From the NCBI GenBank assembly GCA_016748015.1, contig JAAOMT010000602.1, positions 675,806 through 739,805 on the forward strand: a stretch of DNA of 64,000 bases. Direction: 5' to 3'. Source of the DNA: Geosiphon pyriformis. Lineage: Eukaryota > Glomeromycota > Glomeromycetes > Archaeosporales > Geosiphonaceae. Below are positions 19,055 to 29,879 of the stretch, piece by piece (positions within the stretch are counted from its first letter, which is position 1; every line of letters starts with the position of its first letter). The notes under the pieces are model-generated. The model was not told where the DNA came from. It saw only the letters and a program-made list of their open reading frames with translations, and searched no databases. Position numbers and translations under genes: made by a program.

Positions 19055-19926
19055 TGTTACGGTTTAAGAATTTAGCAAAAAGAATCATAAAAATAATACA
19101 AACTATTCAATCATAATATAGCACAGTAATAATCTTAGAAAGGTAATGATTAATATAGTAGCAAACACCATCTCGCGATAGTGGCAAGCACCAGTTCACA
19201 ATAGCAGCCAACACCAACTGGTAATAGCAGCAAACACCAGGTTGAAATATCAAAAAGAAAGTATTTTCTCGTAGAACTACAAACATGTATATATACAGTA
19301 GTTTTAATATTGGGAAATAAAAAAGAAAATCAAGTAATAAAAATCATAACTTATCAAGCAACAGATCCAATTTTATCCAACAAACTCCACTTTAAATCAT
19401 ACTTTCAAATTAAATATCCCAAGAAACCTTTAAAAATCAAAAAAAAATGAAAAAAAATATTTAAAACGGAACTATCACAACCCAAAGTATTAAGAAACTT
19501 ACTTGTATTATTTATTGAATAAAACTATCATTCATTAACTGAATCCCTTGGAAGAATAATCCTTGATCAAGATTATTCATGTTGTTACTAATTGATAAAA
19601 GCTTTATTGTGAGAATTAGAAAAGCGCTAAAGACTATTAACATTTTGTGTTTCTAGATTAGAGAAACACATCAGGCAATTGCAAGGATAGCCTCAGAGAA
19701 GACCCCAGACAGTGGGTAAATTTCAGTTCAGCCTCTGAGAAGAAGTACATAAACACACACAACAATCAAGAATTAAAGAATAACTTACATCGCAACAGTA
19801 AAAAGAAAGCCTTCAGTGTAACAGTGACATTATCACACAAATAGAATTGAGGAACTCACGAAAGACTGATTGCAATTAAAGCGGGATATCAGCAATTAAA
19901 TATAACAAGAAAACCATCCTGTAACA
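19055..19926 (+). repeat. 5' LTR of element 2
   Basis: 872 bp, TGTTACGG...CCTGTAACA. It contains a 4 x 23-bp array (19155-19246) and TATATA near 19288. The region 19105-19490 has no counterpart in the 3' LTR. Confidence 0.92.
19155..19246 (+). promoter_or_regulatory. U3 array of four 23-bp units in LTR 2
   Basis: Units at 19155, 19178, 19201 and 19224. Each has a conserved 16-mer (ATAGYRGCMARCACCA) and a variable 7-mer (TCTCGCG, GTTCACA, ACTGGTA, GGTTGAA). The array lies just upstream of TATATA (about 19288), so it is probably an enhancer. It is unrelated in sequence to the palindrome array of elements 1 and 3. Confidence 0.65.
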
Positions 19927-19928
19927 TT

Positions 19929-19945
19929 TGGTGAACCCTACGAGG
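19929..19945 (+). other. Putative primer-binding site of element 2
   Basis: TGGTGAACCCTACGAGG starts two bases after the LTR, the same offset as in element 1. The tRNA is not assigned. Confidence 0.5.
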
Positions 19946-20008
19946 AAAGAAAATCAAAAAGGAAATAATAATTAGCAATAATTCATTGCTAAAAAGGAAA
20001 AGACAAAA

Positions 20009-21853
20009 GTGGCGACAAAAACCCCTAATCTTACTGTTCTTGAATTCTGCTGTGCTATTTACACACAAAATTAGAGTGATCTTGGATTACCAGAAGGGTG
20101 TTGTCCAGTAGAATCTGCCCTTACTTATTATATCAACGCCAGAATAAATTATCATATAGGAAAGGAAGAAGAACCACACGACGCAAAACTTGGATTGTAT
20201 AGAGAATTATCACAATACACTACAAAAGAAGTAGCAGTAATAGCCGCAACTATTGTCAAAATCCATCGAGAAATTGAGCAATATGCCAACAAAAATTTTC
20301 CAATATCCACAGGAAACACTAGGGAACGTGCCAACAAAACCAAAGAAAATTTAGAAACTAATCAGGAAAGTAACCAGCAAAAACTAGGAACACCAGCTCA
20401 AACGCCAAAGAAAACTGTCACTCAATCAATAAAAAAACAACGTATTTATTTACCAGAAGATAAATCATACCATTTTTCACCAGAAAATAAGATACAAATT
20501 CCATTAGGAGCTGCATCATCATCAACATCAACTCCACAAATGCCAAGAACTCCTAATTATATTGATAAAATTAAACAACATAACTGGGGAGACATACCAA
20601 TTACAGGAGGATATTCATCACTATTTCAAAACTCTCTTTTTCAGCCAAAATTTAGAACGGGGTTTGAAAACCGTGAAGAGGAGTCTGAATCGGAATCCAA
20701 AAAAGAGACCAGTGAAAAAACAATCACAAGACCAGTCACTAGAACAAGCAGCCAGTCCAGAAACCAAGAAACTCGTGATCAAGAGGAAGAACCGGATATA
20801 AGGGAAGCCACCTTTAGGAACGCTCAAGGAAATATCATCCCACCTCCTCTTAGACCAATAAACCCACCAGCAGAAAACGGCAACAAAATGACCACACCAT
20901 ACATTGCAAGACTAACAGATTTCTCAGGAGAGGAAGAAGAAACGGACGTGTACACATGGCTCAGAGAAGCACAAAAAGTCATCCAGGCAAATAACTGAAA
21001 TGACCAAAGAGCAATTCAAACATTACCTTTCTTCCTGAAAGGCACAGCCGACTCGTGGTATCAAAGCCTGGAAACAAAACCCACGAGCTTCGCTGAATTT
21101 AAAAATGCACTCCTGGAGTATTTTAGCGACCCAAATGCCGTAATCCAACTACAGAACGAATTCAATACTATCAAGCAAAATACTGGTGAAACTGTCACCC
21201 AATACCTTGCTCGATTCAATCGAATTCGCCGTCAGATTGAAGCGATTGAACAAGGATACTACACTGATCCTCAGGTTTTAAATCAGTTTATTAGAGGATT
21301 AAAAAGCAGCATTTTAGGAAGAGTACGCCCTGCCCACCCTAATTCCTTACCAGAAGCCGTTACGCTCGCCAGAGCCCTTGAATCGGCTGAGAAAGAAGCT
21401 AATCATAGTCAAATGGTTAACATGGTAATAAAGGAAAATAAGACAGAAACATTAGAGAAAAGAGTAACGCGATTAGGGGAGGAACTCTCTAAGAAAATAG
21501 AAAGTTATCTCATCCCAGATCCGAGAAAAAATACATACCAACCACCCCAAAGACGCAGCCAAGAAGTCAGCGACAGTCGAAATAATCGCTCATTGCGCCA
21601 GGAATTCAGAACAGAAACACACACCTGCCATTTTTGCAAACACATAGGACATTTAATTAGTCAATGTCGAATGCGAATGATGCAGGAAGCACGCGAAAAT
21701 AATTACTACGCGCCACCCCAAATGTCCAGAAACCAGTACACGCCAATACCACGCCAATATCTCACCACGTATCAAAATCAAGGAGCTTACCAACAACAGT
21801 CCATGATAGCCAACCCGAATTGGCGTCCTGAAGCCCGAAATCAGCCCATGTAG
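20009..21853 (+). pseudogene. Gag region of element 2
   Basis: Frame starting at GTG 20009 (GTGGCGACA), aligned with GTG 7222 of element 1 and, like it, without an ATG. Stops are TAG near 20072, TGA 20996 (at the Trp of the NGWN-like motif) and TAG 21851. The N-domain is followed by an acidic and Lys-rich linker, then the capsid-like core at 20900-21420 (FFLKGTADSWYQSLETKP, YLARFNRIRRQIEAI, LNQFIRGLKSS). The zinc knuckle CHFCKHIGHLISQC lies at 21626-21667. It has the same role as in element 1. Confidence 0.87.
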
Positions 21854-21865
21854 AACCAGAACGCG

Positions 21866-22708
21866 TTGGTCCAGAGGAATCCAAACCGCGCCGGAACCAA
21901 TCAGCAAACCAATCCAAACTACCAAAATTATCAACAAACTTACCTTAATATACCAGAAAACCTGATCATCGGAAACAATGACGGTAGAAACATAAACAGA
22001 ACCAAGAATTTCTCCAAATTGAGCCAGACAATACCACCAGCAGTTGCCACCGAAGATAGCAGCCTCACAGCTATTTTTCCTTTTGAATTAGAGAAAAACG
22101 AGGCTATGTTCAGTGGAGCAGCATTGGACAAAAAACGCCCAATCACTGCTATGTATACGGAAGCCACTGTAAACAATACCCCAATCAAACTTATCTTAGA
22201 CAGCAGATCCGCTGGAAGCATTGTAATGCTTTAACTAGTAAACCAACTGGGTTTTAAAGTTGATCGTGCCGCGACGTCCCAAATCATAACAGCCGATGGA
22301 AGTACAAAGCTGCCTCATGGCGAAATCGACTCATTCTCTTTCGAAATTAACGGCATAGTAATACCTACAAAAGTATTAGTAATGGATGCTACACAATATC
22401 AAGTGTTAATAGGGAATGACTGGCTAACAAAAGCCAACACCACTCTAAACTGGACCACCCAAGAGCTTCTGATCAATTATAATGGCCACCAGGCCAAAAT
22501 TCCAGCCACCTGTGGCCACTTCCAAAAACCCAGCGCCAACCAAAAACCTATCTTCGAATTTGAAGAAAATCCAGCACTACCAGCCATCGAAACCTATCAG
22601 CTCTCTTGGGCTGATGACCAAAGAACAGGACTACCAGCTGTACCAACGTGGACCAGTGAAGAAAGATCCGAATGGAACCAGGTAAGTTCACGAAGAAACC
22701 ACCAGTGA
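21866..22708 (+). pseudogene. Protease region of element 2
   Basis: Same frame as gag. ITAMYTEATVNNTPIKLILDSRSAGSIV is followed by a TAA (22232), then the TADGSTKLPHGEID-like stretch and VLIGNDWLTKANTTLNW. The active site is DSR instead of DSG/DTG, as in element 1. The Trp after TTLN is kept here, whereas element 1 has TAG. The segment ends in a TGA at 22706 before the Cys-rich module. Confidence 0.8.
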
Positions 22709-23344
22709 CGCAGACCAAAGCTAGAATGCTCGGTTTGCAAGAAGAAACTCTCGTCTATGACTGCGTGCAGCGCACCGGACAAAGACCCAAGAAACCCCAC
22801 CCATTACTATTGTAACCGTTGTAACAAAGAAAAATACGGTTACCCAGAAAGACATGGAAAATGGGACGAGGAACCGTGCCTCGCTTGTGGAGAACTGTTA
22901 CCAAGAGGGTGCGACTGGAACGACTTACCAGGCAGAGGAGGAACGTGTGACGCAACTTGCCAATACACGATCCTCATCTGTGACTGGGTAAGAAGAGGAA
23001 CGCCGTTTGAAGCAGCGTTCAACAGAGCATTAAAAAGACTACAGCACTACCCACACGACGAGGACGAATTGTACAACACCGCACAAGCCAAAGTAAGAGG
23101 AAGAACCGCCGAAGAAATATGACGTTGGAAAGAGTCAGCCGAAGTAGCCGACGAAGTCGCCAGCTACAACATGTTCGACCCAGTGGACGAATTCCAGGAC
23201 TACTACCAACAACTATGCCCCACTCGACAAGAGCAAGAACAATACCTCGCCCAAATCAACACTTACCTCTGCGAAAACTGTCTTATCCCGTGCCAAAATC
23301 AGTGCTGTGAAGAGTGTTAAGACGAAAGGGACTTAGAAAGAAAA
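22709..23344 (+). pseudogene. Cys-rich module of element 2
   Basis: Same frame, with stops at TGA 23120 and TAA 23318. Cys pairs: CSVC, CYYC-type YYCNRCNKEKYG, CLAC, CDWND...TCDATC, then after the helical part CENCLIPCQNQCCEEC. Arrangement and spacing match elements 1 and 3. The DNA is noticeably richer in CpG and GC than its surroundings, consistent with less deamination. Confidence 0.74.
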
Positions 23345-23892
23345 ATGGAAATTGAGAATCAGCAGTCTCAAAATCAATCAATAAATCAACAAGACTCACC
23401 TGACGGTCCTGAGTCAGAAAAATTTGTAGCCTATACCGACATAAAACAGGTGACCGACATCCGATACTTCGACAACGGGCACTTAGGAATAATACCCGAA
23501 AGAGCCCATCCAACCGACGCTGGATTCAATCTACGTTATCTGGAAGACCAATCCACAATGTTACCACCCAGGAGCATCACCAAAATTGACCTAAAAATAG
23601 CGGTTGAAATTCCGCTAGGAATAATGGTTCAAATGGCGTCGTGATCAAGCCTCGCGAAAAAAGGAATAAGTGTTCAAGGAGGAGTAATTGACTCCGAATA
23701 CACTGGAAATTTGATGGTTTTGCTACAGAACAATTCAGAAAAGCCTTATACCATTGAATCTAAGGAAAAGATTGCACAAGCAATTTTCCTACTATTGGTA
23801 AAAATTGGGAAATTCGTGCCAGTGAAAAATCGTGAGGAATTGTCACAAACAACAAGAGAAACTTTTGGTTTCGGATCGACAGGAAAAGGAAT
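23345..23892 (+). pseudogene. dUTPase domain of element 2
   Basis: Motifs PTDAGFNLRYL (1), MAS-stop-SSLAKKG (2; a TGA at 23642 replaces the usual Arg of RSS), VIDSEYTGNLMVLLQN (3; the Asp before the Tyr is Glu), KIAQAIFLLL (4) and TRETFGFGSTG (5). The stop and the changed motif 3 make it inactive. It is preceded by a Gln/Ser-rich linker, and the ATG at 23345 is internal to the polyprotein. Confidence 0.87.
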
Positions 23893-25234
23893 TGAAGCGA
23901 ATTTTGCTAAAACAATAGAAGAAAAAGGCGAAGTAATTAAAAATGAGTGGTTCATTATGCTCCTACCATATGGAAAATCAGAAATAAGAATAAAAAGGAC
24001 AATTAAAGAAAAAGACCTAATATTTGAGCCCTACCCAGAAACTTGCCAACAGTTTCTCATAGGACTTACTAACCTTTTTATTCCAGCTGATAAAGCTCAA
24101 TGGATAAAAATTCCTATCGCAAACACCACAGAAGAACCCGTCTACATTCCGGAAGATACTATTATTGGATACCTCAGAACGGAGCTAGAAAACGCATCAA
24201 CACCACAAGAAATTCTAAATTTCCCAGAAATCACCCTCTACTGTGAACTCACTTCAATAAATTGGCAACAACTGGTAGAATGCTATCAATTTACGCCAGA
24301 AGAATTGGCCAAATTAAACATTGGAACAATAGATCCTGACCAACAGCGACAATTAAAAGCATTAATTTTAAAATACTCTGATATATTTTCAAGAAATGTC
24401 GAATTTGGAAGAACCAACTTGGTTCAACACCAAATTCCCACTGGAGACGCCAGACCTGAAAAACAACGCACTTATCGTGTCCCACCAATGGAGCATAATT
24501 TTATCAGAGAAGAAGTCCAAAGCATGTTGGAAAAAGAAATAATACAACCATCAATGAGCCCATGGTCCTCACCAGTTGTTTTAGTAAGGAAAAAGAACGG
24601 AAAAATTAGATTTTGCGTCAACTATCGCAAACTAAACAGCAAAACAACCAAAGACTCATACCCAATACTGTTAATTGACGAAATCTTCGACGTTTTTGGA
24701 GGAGCAAAATGGTTTTCTACACTGGACTTGACCAGTGGGTACTGGCAAGTGGAAATGGACCCAAAGGACAGGCATAAAACAGCATTCACAACACAAAATG
24801 GCAATTATGAGTTCAATGTAATGTCATTTGGATTAACAAACGCTCCCGCGACATTCCAAAGACTAATGGACGTAATTTACTCCAGAATCCTGTGGCAATC
24901 CATTGTTGTCTACTTGGATAATATAAATGTTTTCTTGTCAAAATTCACAGATCATCTCCAACATTTACAACAAGTTTTTGAGAGATTGAAACATGCTGGA
25001 CTTAAACTAAATCTAGAAAAATGTTTCTTTGGGAAAAATGAGCTAGCATTTTTAGGACACATAGTTGGAAAAGATGGAATAAAACCAGATCCATCAAAAA
25101 TAGACAAAGTGAAAAATTTTCCAGTACCTCGAAACGTTTCAGAAGTTAGAAGCTTTTTAGGACTCGCATCTTACTACTGCCGCTTTGTAGAAAACTTTTC
25201 AAACATCGCCAAACCCCTTAATTACCTACTATCT
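23893..25234 (+). pseudogene. Spacer and reverse transcriptase of element 2, up to the gap
   Basis: Open without a stop from 23711 to the N gap. The spacer has [87 protein letters not shown]. The catalytic box is YLDN (24913-24924) instead of YLDD, one G-to-A change. The C-terminal part is FFGKNELAFLGHIVGKDGIKPDP and FLGLASYYCRFVENFSNIAKPL, then the gap. Confidence 0.92.
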
Positions 25235-25354
25235 NNNNNNNNNNNNNNNNNNNNNNNNNNNNNNNNNNNNNNNNNNNNNNNNNNNNNNNNNNNNNNNNNN
25301 NNNNNNNNNNNNNNNNNNNNNNNNNNNNNNNNNNNNNNNNNNNNNNNNNNNNNN
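25235..25354. other. Assembly gap of 120 N
   Basis: Unsequenced bases inside the RT-RNase H junction of element 2. The matching part of element 1 (12358-12543) is 186 bp, and the frame after the gap is off by one. The true gap is therefore probably larger than 120 bases and the N count nominal. Confidence 0.95.
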
Positions 25355-25652
25355 TGTAATCGCTTATGCCAGCAGAAGTCTCAGTACAGCAGAACAAAAC
25401 TACGCAGCACATGAACTTGAATGCTTAGCAGTAGTCTGGAGTTGTGTTCACTTTGACACATATTTACGGTACCAACCCTTTGAGATTACAACAGATCATA
25501 GAGGTCTGGTCTGGTTAAATAACAAGAAAGTGCTAAAAGGAAAATACACCAGATGGTCACAAACGTTAGCACCATACGATTATATTATCAAATACAAAGA
25601 AGGTACCAAAAATGCTAATGCTGACTGTTTGTCAAGAATGAGACACACATAA
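25355..25652 (+). pseudogene. RNase H of element 2
   Basis: VIAYASRSLSTAEQNYAAHELECLAVV (catalytic Glu), EITTDHRGLVWL (catalytic Asp) and ANADCLSRMRHT then TAA. The first catalytic Asp falls in the gap. The following integrase lies in another frame, so one base was gained or lost at about 25650-25700. Confidence 0.88.
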
Positions 25653-25699
25653 AAATCACCAATCCACCCGCCACAACAACAATAAACAACTACCTTTAC

Positions 25700-27061
25700 A
25701 AAAACCTCAGCCAATACTTGGAAACACTACAAATAGACGAAAAAATGTCAGTAAAAGAGCTAATTAAGCTCCAAAAATTAGCAAAACACTATTTCATCCA
25801 AAATCACATACTTTATTACCGGAATCGACAAAATCCAGATAATCCATTAAGAGTTATAACCACGGATGAAAAAGAAACTATCTTATTTAACATACACTCA
25901 GATATTCATTCAGGCCACTTTGGAAAAACAGCAACCATCCAACGTGCAACTAGCCGTTACTATTGGCCAAAAATGAGTTCAGACATAATCCAATACATAA
26001 AAAATTGTGACCCATGCCAATAAAGAGGAGGAGCAAAAACAATGGAATTATTAAGACCAATAAAAGTTGGACAGCCATTTGACAGAATTGGAATTGATTT
26101 AGTTGGACCCTTACCAATAACAACAAGAAACAACCATTATATTGCAGTAGCCATGGACTATCTCACCAAATGGCCAGAAGCTAGAGCTATTAAAACAGCT
26201 GATGCTATTTCCGTAGCTCAATTCGTACATAAAGACTTAATTTGCCGACATGGATGTCCACAAGAATTGCTATCAGATCAAGGCACACACTTTGTAAACA
26301 GCACCTTAAAAGAACTTAGCCAAAAATTTGGAATCAAGCGACCACTGTCATCACCATACCACCCTCAAACAAATAGATTAATTGAAAGATTTAATTGCAC
26401 ATTATGCGAATCACTGGTGAAAATTAGTAACGAACATGAAAAAGAATGGGATTTGTTCATACCAGCAGTACTACTAGCATATAGAACAGTAAAACAAGAT
26501 ACTACACAATTCACACCGTTTGAACTAGTTTATGGAAGAAAAGCCACATTATCCGTTGAACTTACTATCCCAACTTATCCAAGTGACACTATCACGGAAG
26601 CAACATTCCAGGAAACACTACTTAGAAGAACATACAAATTAATGGGAACTTTAGAAAACAAAAGAAGAAAAGCAGCATAAAATATTGAACAATCACAAGA
26701 ACAACAAAAAGTGAGACATGATAACCAGTTACCAGATAATATAATTAGCTACAAAATTGAAGATAAAGTATTGTTGCATCGTACAAAAATGGAAAAACAG
26801 TGGAGTGGAAAATTTGATCACAAGTGGGATGGACCATTTTATATTCACGAAATACTTGGAAATGGAGCATACAAGCTAAGACTAGATGATAAAATATTAA
26901 GAAAAGCAGCACATGGTAACCGGCTGAAATTCTATTACAGTAAACCAGTAATAACAACAAAAACACCCAGAATTGGAACACAATTACCTTTAATTCTACC
27001 AGAACAAATTCCACGAGATTTAGAACCAATAGTTTTAATTGAACATTATTCGAAAAGATAA
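25700..27061 (+). pseudogene. Integrase of element 2
   Basis: HHCC domain with HSDIHSGHFGKTAT and CDPCQ, with His and Cys all in place. The core has GIDLVGPLP, LLSDQGTHF and QTNRLIERFNCTL (D, D, E). The C-terminal GPF module is KWDGPFYIHEILGNGAYKLR. Two TAA stops (26021 and 26678) break an otherwise open frame to TAA 27059. As in element 1, the G of the usual TNGL is Arg. Confidence 0.9.
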
Positions 27062-27145
27062 TTAATCTTAGATCACAGCAAAAATGATTTAACAACCATA
27101 AAAACGCATGCAAAAGATTCCAAAATAACAGTCAAAATTAAAACA

Positions 27146-27808
27146 ATGATACTTATTCCAGAAAACATCAACAATATAACTCAACAATTAGTTGAAAGCT
27201 TACAACAATTAAAATCCGATCTAGAAATCACAGTTAATAGCTCCAAAATAACATATATAAAAAGAACAATAGAAAATCCAAAAACAAGAAAAGAATATAA
27301 TTTCGAACCATATAATATTGCCAAATATAACAACAAATTTATTAGCAAAGTTATTGAAAAATTAGAGATAGCATTGGGCAATACATTGGAAGAAATAGAA
27401 ATAAGTGAATTAACATCAGACACATTTAGCAACTTGAAAACGAAATTTCCAATTAATTACTGTTATTATCAACTAGGAAAGCACTTGAACATACAAACAT
27501 TATACTCAAAAGACTCAACTAGAGTGTTTGACAAAACAACTATCCAACTATTAGAACCTTTCATTGGAAAAACCAACACTACATTCCATTCAAAAACAGT
27601 TTACAGAATTTTCAAAGCATTTGAAAACTGTCACAAATTATTGTTGGATCCAATCATGAACATAATAACAACCAACAGTATTGGACGACTTACCAACTCG
27701 CAATTTCAAGAATTACAACAACAAATTAATAACACAGTATTGAACCACTATAGTAACTTAGAATTTAATGAAAAAATTAACTTCGATTTCAACGGAGCTC
27801 AATCTTGA
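27146..27808 (+). CDS. ORF3 of element 2, unknown protein, intact
   Basis: 220 codons without a stop from ATG 27146, 84 nt after pol. It aligns over its whole length, weakly at the N-terminus, with ORF3 of elements 1 and 3. The shared part is HSKTVYRIFKAFENCHKLLL...NSIGRLTNSQFQELQQQI, opposite YRLRAALRLYDLFHTCENIL...IEKLTELKFQQFSDQI in element 1. Lys/Asn/Ile-rich and mostly helical. No signal peptide, membrane segment, zinc motif or known family is seen. It is the only intact ORF of the element. It ends one codon into the PPT context (FNGAQS), 13 nt before the 3' LTR. Confidence 0.75.
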   Translation: MILIPENINNITQQLVESLQQLKSDLEITVNSSKITYIKRTIENPKTRKEYNFEPYNIAKYNNKFISKVIEKLEIALGNTLEEIEISELTSDTFSNLKTKFPINYCYYQLGKHLNIQTLYSKDSTRVFDKTTIQLLEPFIGKTNTTFHSKTVYRIFKAFENCHKLLLDPIMNIITTNSIGRLTNSQFQELQQQINNTVLNHYSNLEFNEKINFDFNGAQS

Positions 27809-27821
27809 AAGGAGGGGATAA
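27807..27821 (+). other. Polypurine tract of element 2
   Basis: GAAAGGAGGGGATAA lies directly before the 3' LTR and corresponds to 15080-15092 in element 1. Confidence 0.75.
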
Positions 27822-28326
27822 TGTTATGGTTTAAGAATTTAGCAAAAAGAATCATAAAAATAATACAAACTCTGTCTCTTATACACATCTTAAGAAACTT
27901 ACTTGTATTATTTATTGAATGAAACTATCATTCATCAACTGAATCCCTTGGAAGAATAATCCTTGATCAAGATTATTCACGTTGTTACTAATTGATAAAA
28001 GCTTTATTGTGAGAATTAGAAAAGCGCTAAAGACCATTAACATTCTGTGTTTCTAGATTAGAGAAACACATCAGGCAATTGCAAGAATAGCCTCAGAGAA
28101 GACCCCAGACAATGGGTAGATTTCAGTTCAGCCTCTGAAAAGGAGTACATAAACACACACAACAATCAAGAATTAAAGAATAACTTACATCGCAACAGTA
28201 AAAAGAAAGCCTTCAGTGTAACAGTGACATTATCACACAAATAGAATTGAGGAACTCACGAAAGACTAATTGCAATTAAAGCGGGATATCAGCAATTAAA
28301 TATAACAAAAAAACCATCCCGTAACA
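27822..28326 (+). repeat. 3' LTR of element 2, with an internal replacement
   Basis: 505 bp. It matches 19055-19104, then 19 foreign bases, then 19491-19926. Outside that replacement I count about 13 differences in 436 bp, all transitions. The missing 386 bp include the U3 array and the TATA. Confidence 0.92.
27872..27890. other. Tn5 mosaic end / Nextera adapter sequence
   Basis: CTGTCTCTTATACACATCT is the 19-bp transposase recognition end used in Nextera (including mate-pair) libraries. It exactly replaces 386 bp of LTR, and the flanks abut it cleanly. It is a laboratory sequence left in the assembly, not fungal DNA. Confidence 0.93.
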
Positions 28327-28330
28327 GCAG
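28327..28330. repeat. 4-bp target duplication of LTR element 2, right
   Basis: GCAG, the partner of 19051-19054. Confidence 0.85.
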
Positions 28331-28354
28331 GTAAGAAAAACCTACCAATAATAT

Positions 28355-29878
28355 TTATTTCTTAGCTGCCTTCTCCAAAATGTCCCCATGGAGACCAATA
28401 TCATCAGAACAAACAAAGCAATAGTCAGACAACTTTATGTCCCCATACTGTAAGCACAACACTCTAAAATAACTCTTTTTATACAACCTCTTTCTAATTG
28501 TCACTGACAACTGTCTATGTACCGCTTTTATCAAATAAGTGCACATATTAGCCAAGTATCTACCAGTAAACTCAGAGAGCATATGTGAGTTAGGATGCCA
28601 AATTTTTGCAGTAATAGCCCAATCTATTTCATTAGTCACAGTGTTTGGAATAATATCATATTCAGGACCAGCCTCCCAATGAGCATAGCAAATTGACTGA
28701 TAAATGTCATGAACAAAATAATGAGTATTACCAGACACAACAGTATTTTCAGCAACCAAAAATTTTTTTCGACTCCCAACAAGCAAAAAAAGCAAAGAAC
28801 AGGCAGCTATTCCTGCCAACTCATCAGCCCTAACATTGCCCAAAACCCCTGAATGCCCTTTAACCTTCACTTATTTAACTAAAATGTCTTTACTCTTGAT
28901 AAGATCAACAATATGCAATCTTTCAACCCAACAACAATTGCAGAAATCTGGTATGGCAAACAAAATCTCTGAAACACAAGCATTAATTACAGATTGACTG
29001 TCCAAATAAAGAACTACAGCACAAGAAGACAGAACACACTCCAAGACTAAAGCAATGGCTTGCAACTCAGCCAGAGTGGAAGATAAAAGCCCATGTACCC
29101 TAATTTCAACACTCATGTTTGCAGCCAGAAAATATGCAGCTGCACTACTAGTCATCTCAACAAAACCAGTACTTTTTAAAGACCTATTTGTGTAAACCTC
29201 AATACAATCAGACCAAATCTCCAACAGACTACTATGGACATCAAAAAATGCCTCAAATTTCAAAACACTTAACACTTGTAAATTAGAAGCATCAGTGGAC
29301 CCAGCCCTCAAAAAAACATGTTCACCTATAAACCCAGCTGCCAAAGTGAACCAGTAAGGTACAGATCCCCTCAGATCCAATTTTTTCCACTGTCTAAATG
29401 TTTTCCAATTCATCACTCTCCCCTTTTTGTTCAAAAGCCTATCACTGAAAGCAATACCAAAATGCTTTAAAGAAATAACAAAATCATAGTACAAGAGATA
29501 ACCCAAAATACCAGACATTGGAAATTTGCCAGAATTATGAAAAGCACTGGACAAATTGTGAGCCAAAGATAGCTTATTTTCCAAAAAAATCTTCACTACA
29601 CCAGCCAGAAAATTGTTTACAAGATTAACTCTTAATTTGACAAGATGCTGCAAGAAGTCCAAAGAAAACCATTTTAAAACTTGTAAATCCAAAAATTTGT
29701 GCTCTAATAAACGCCCAAAAATACCACAGACATTGGAAAAAAAAATTAGGGAAGCTAATTTGCTTTCAGGCTGCACTTGGTTAAAAGGTTTTACACTATA
29801 CAAAGAAAGATGATATAAAGTCTCACTGGAAAAATCATGTGGTAAGCCAGCCTTAGATCTGAGACTCTTTTTCACCAA
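28355..29878 (-). pseudogene. LINE B post-RT region, RNase H and zinc finger
   Basis: Two long open pieces, 28871-29878 (335 codons) and 28355-28870 (171 codons), in one frame with one stop between them. The first covers the RT thumb (AGLPHDF, FLDLQVLKWFSLDFL, WKKLDLRGSVPYWF) and RNase H: VYTNRSLK (catalytic Asp now Asn), LAELQAIALVLE (Glu) and LYLDSQ (Asp). The second has KVKGHSGVLGNVRADELA (His, Asp) and the finger CLQYGDIKLSDYCFVC, in which one Cys and the His are Tyr. These Asp-to-Asn, Cys-to-Tyr and His-to-Tyr changes are all single transitions. Confidence 0.9.
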
Positions 29879-29879
29879 A

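Larger units (their letters stand above)
19055..28326 (+). mobile_element. Ty3/Gypsy-type LTR retrotransposon 2 with dUTPase
   Basis: Same domain plan as element 1 but a different LTR family. Termini are TGTTAC...GTAACA, and the target duplication is GCAG. The 5' LTR is 872 bp; the 3' LTR is only 505 bp because 386 bp have been replaced by a 19-bp sequencing-adapter word (27872-27890). Pol contains a 120-N gap (25235-25354). About 10 in-frame stops, a higher GC and CpG content (22.6-23.3 kb) and an intact ORF3 suggest that it is the least decayed of the three. Confidence 0.92.

Noticed and set aside
23119-23310. Separate Arg/Ser-rich ORF in element 2
   Set aside because: Out of frame with the Cys-rich module, whose frame continues through TGA 23120 and TAA 23318 with CENCLIPC and CCEEC.
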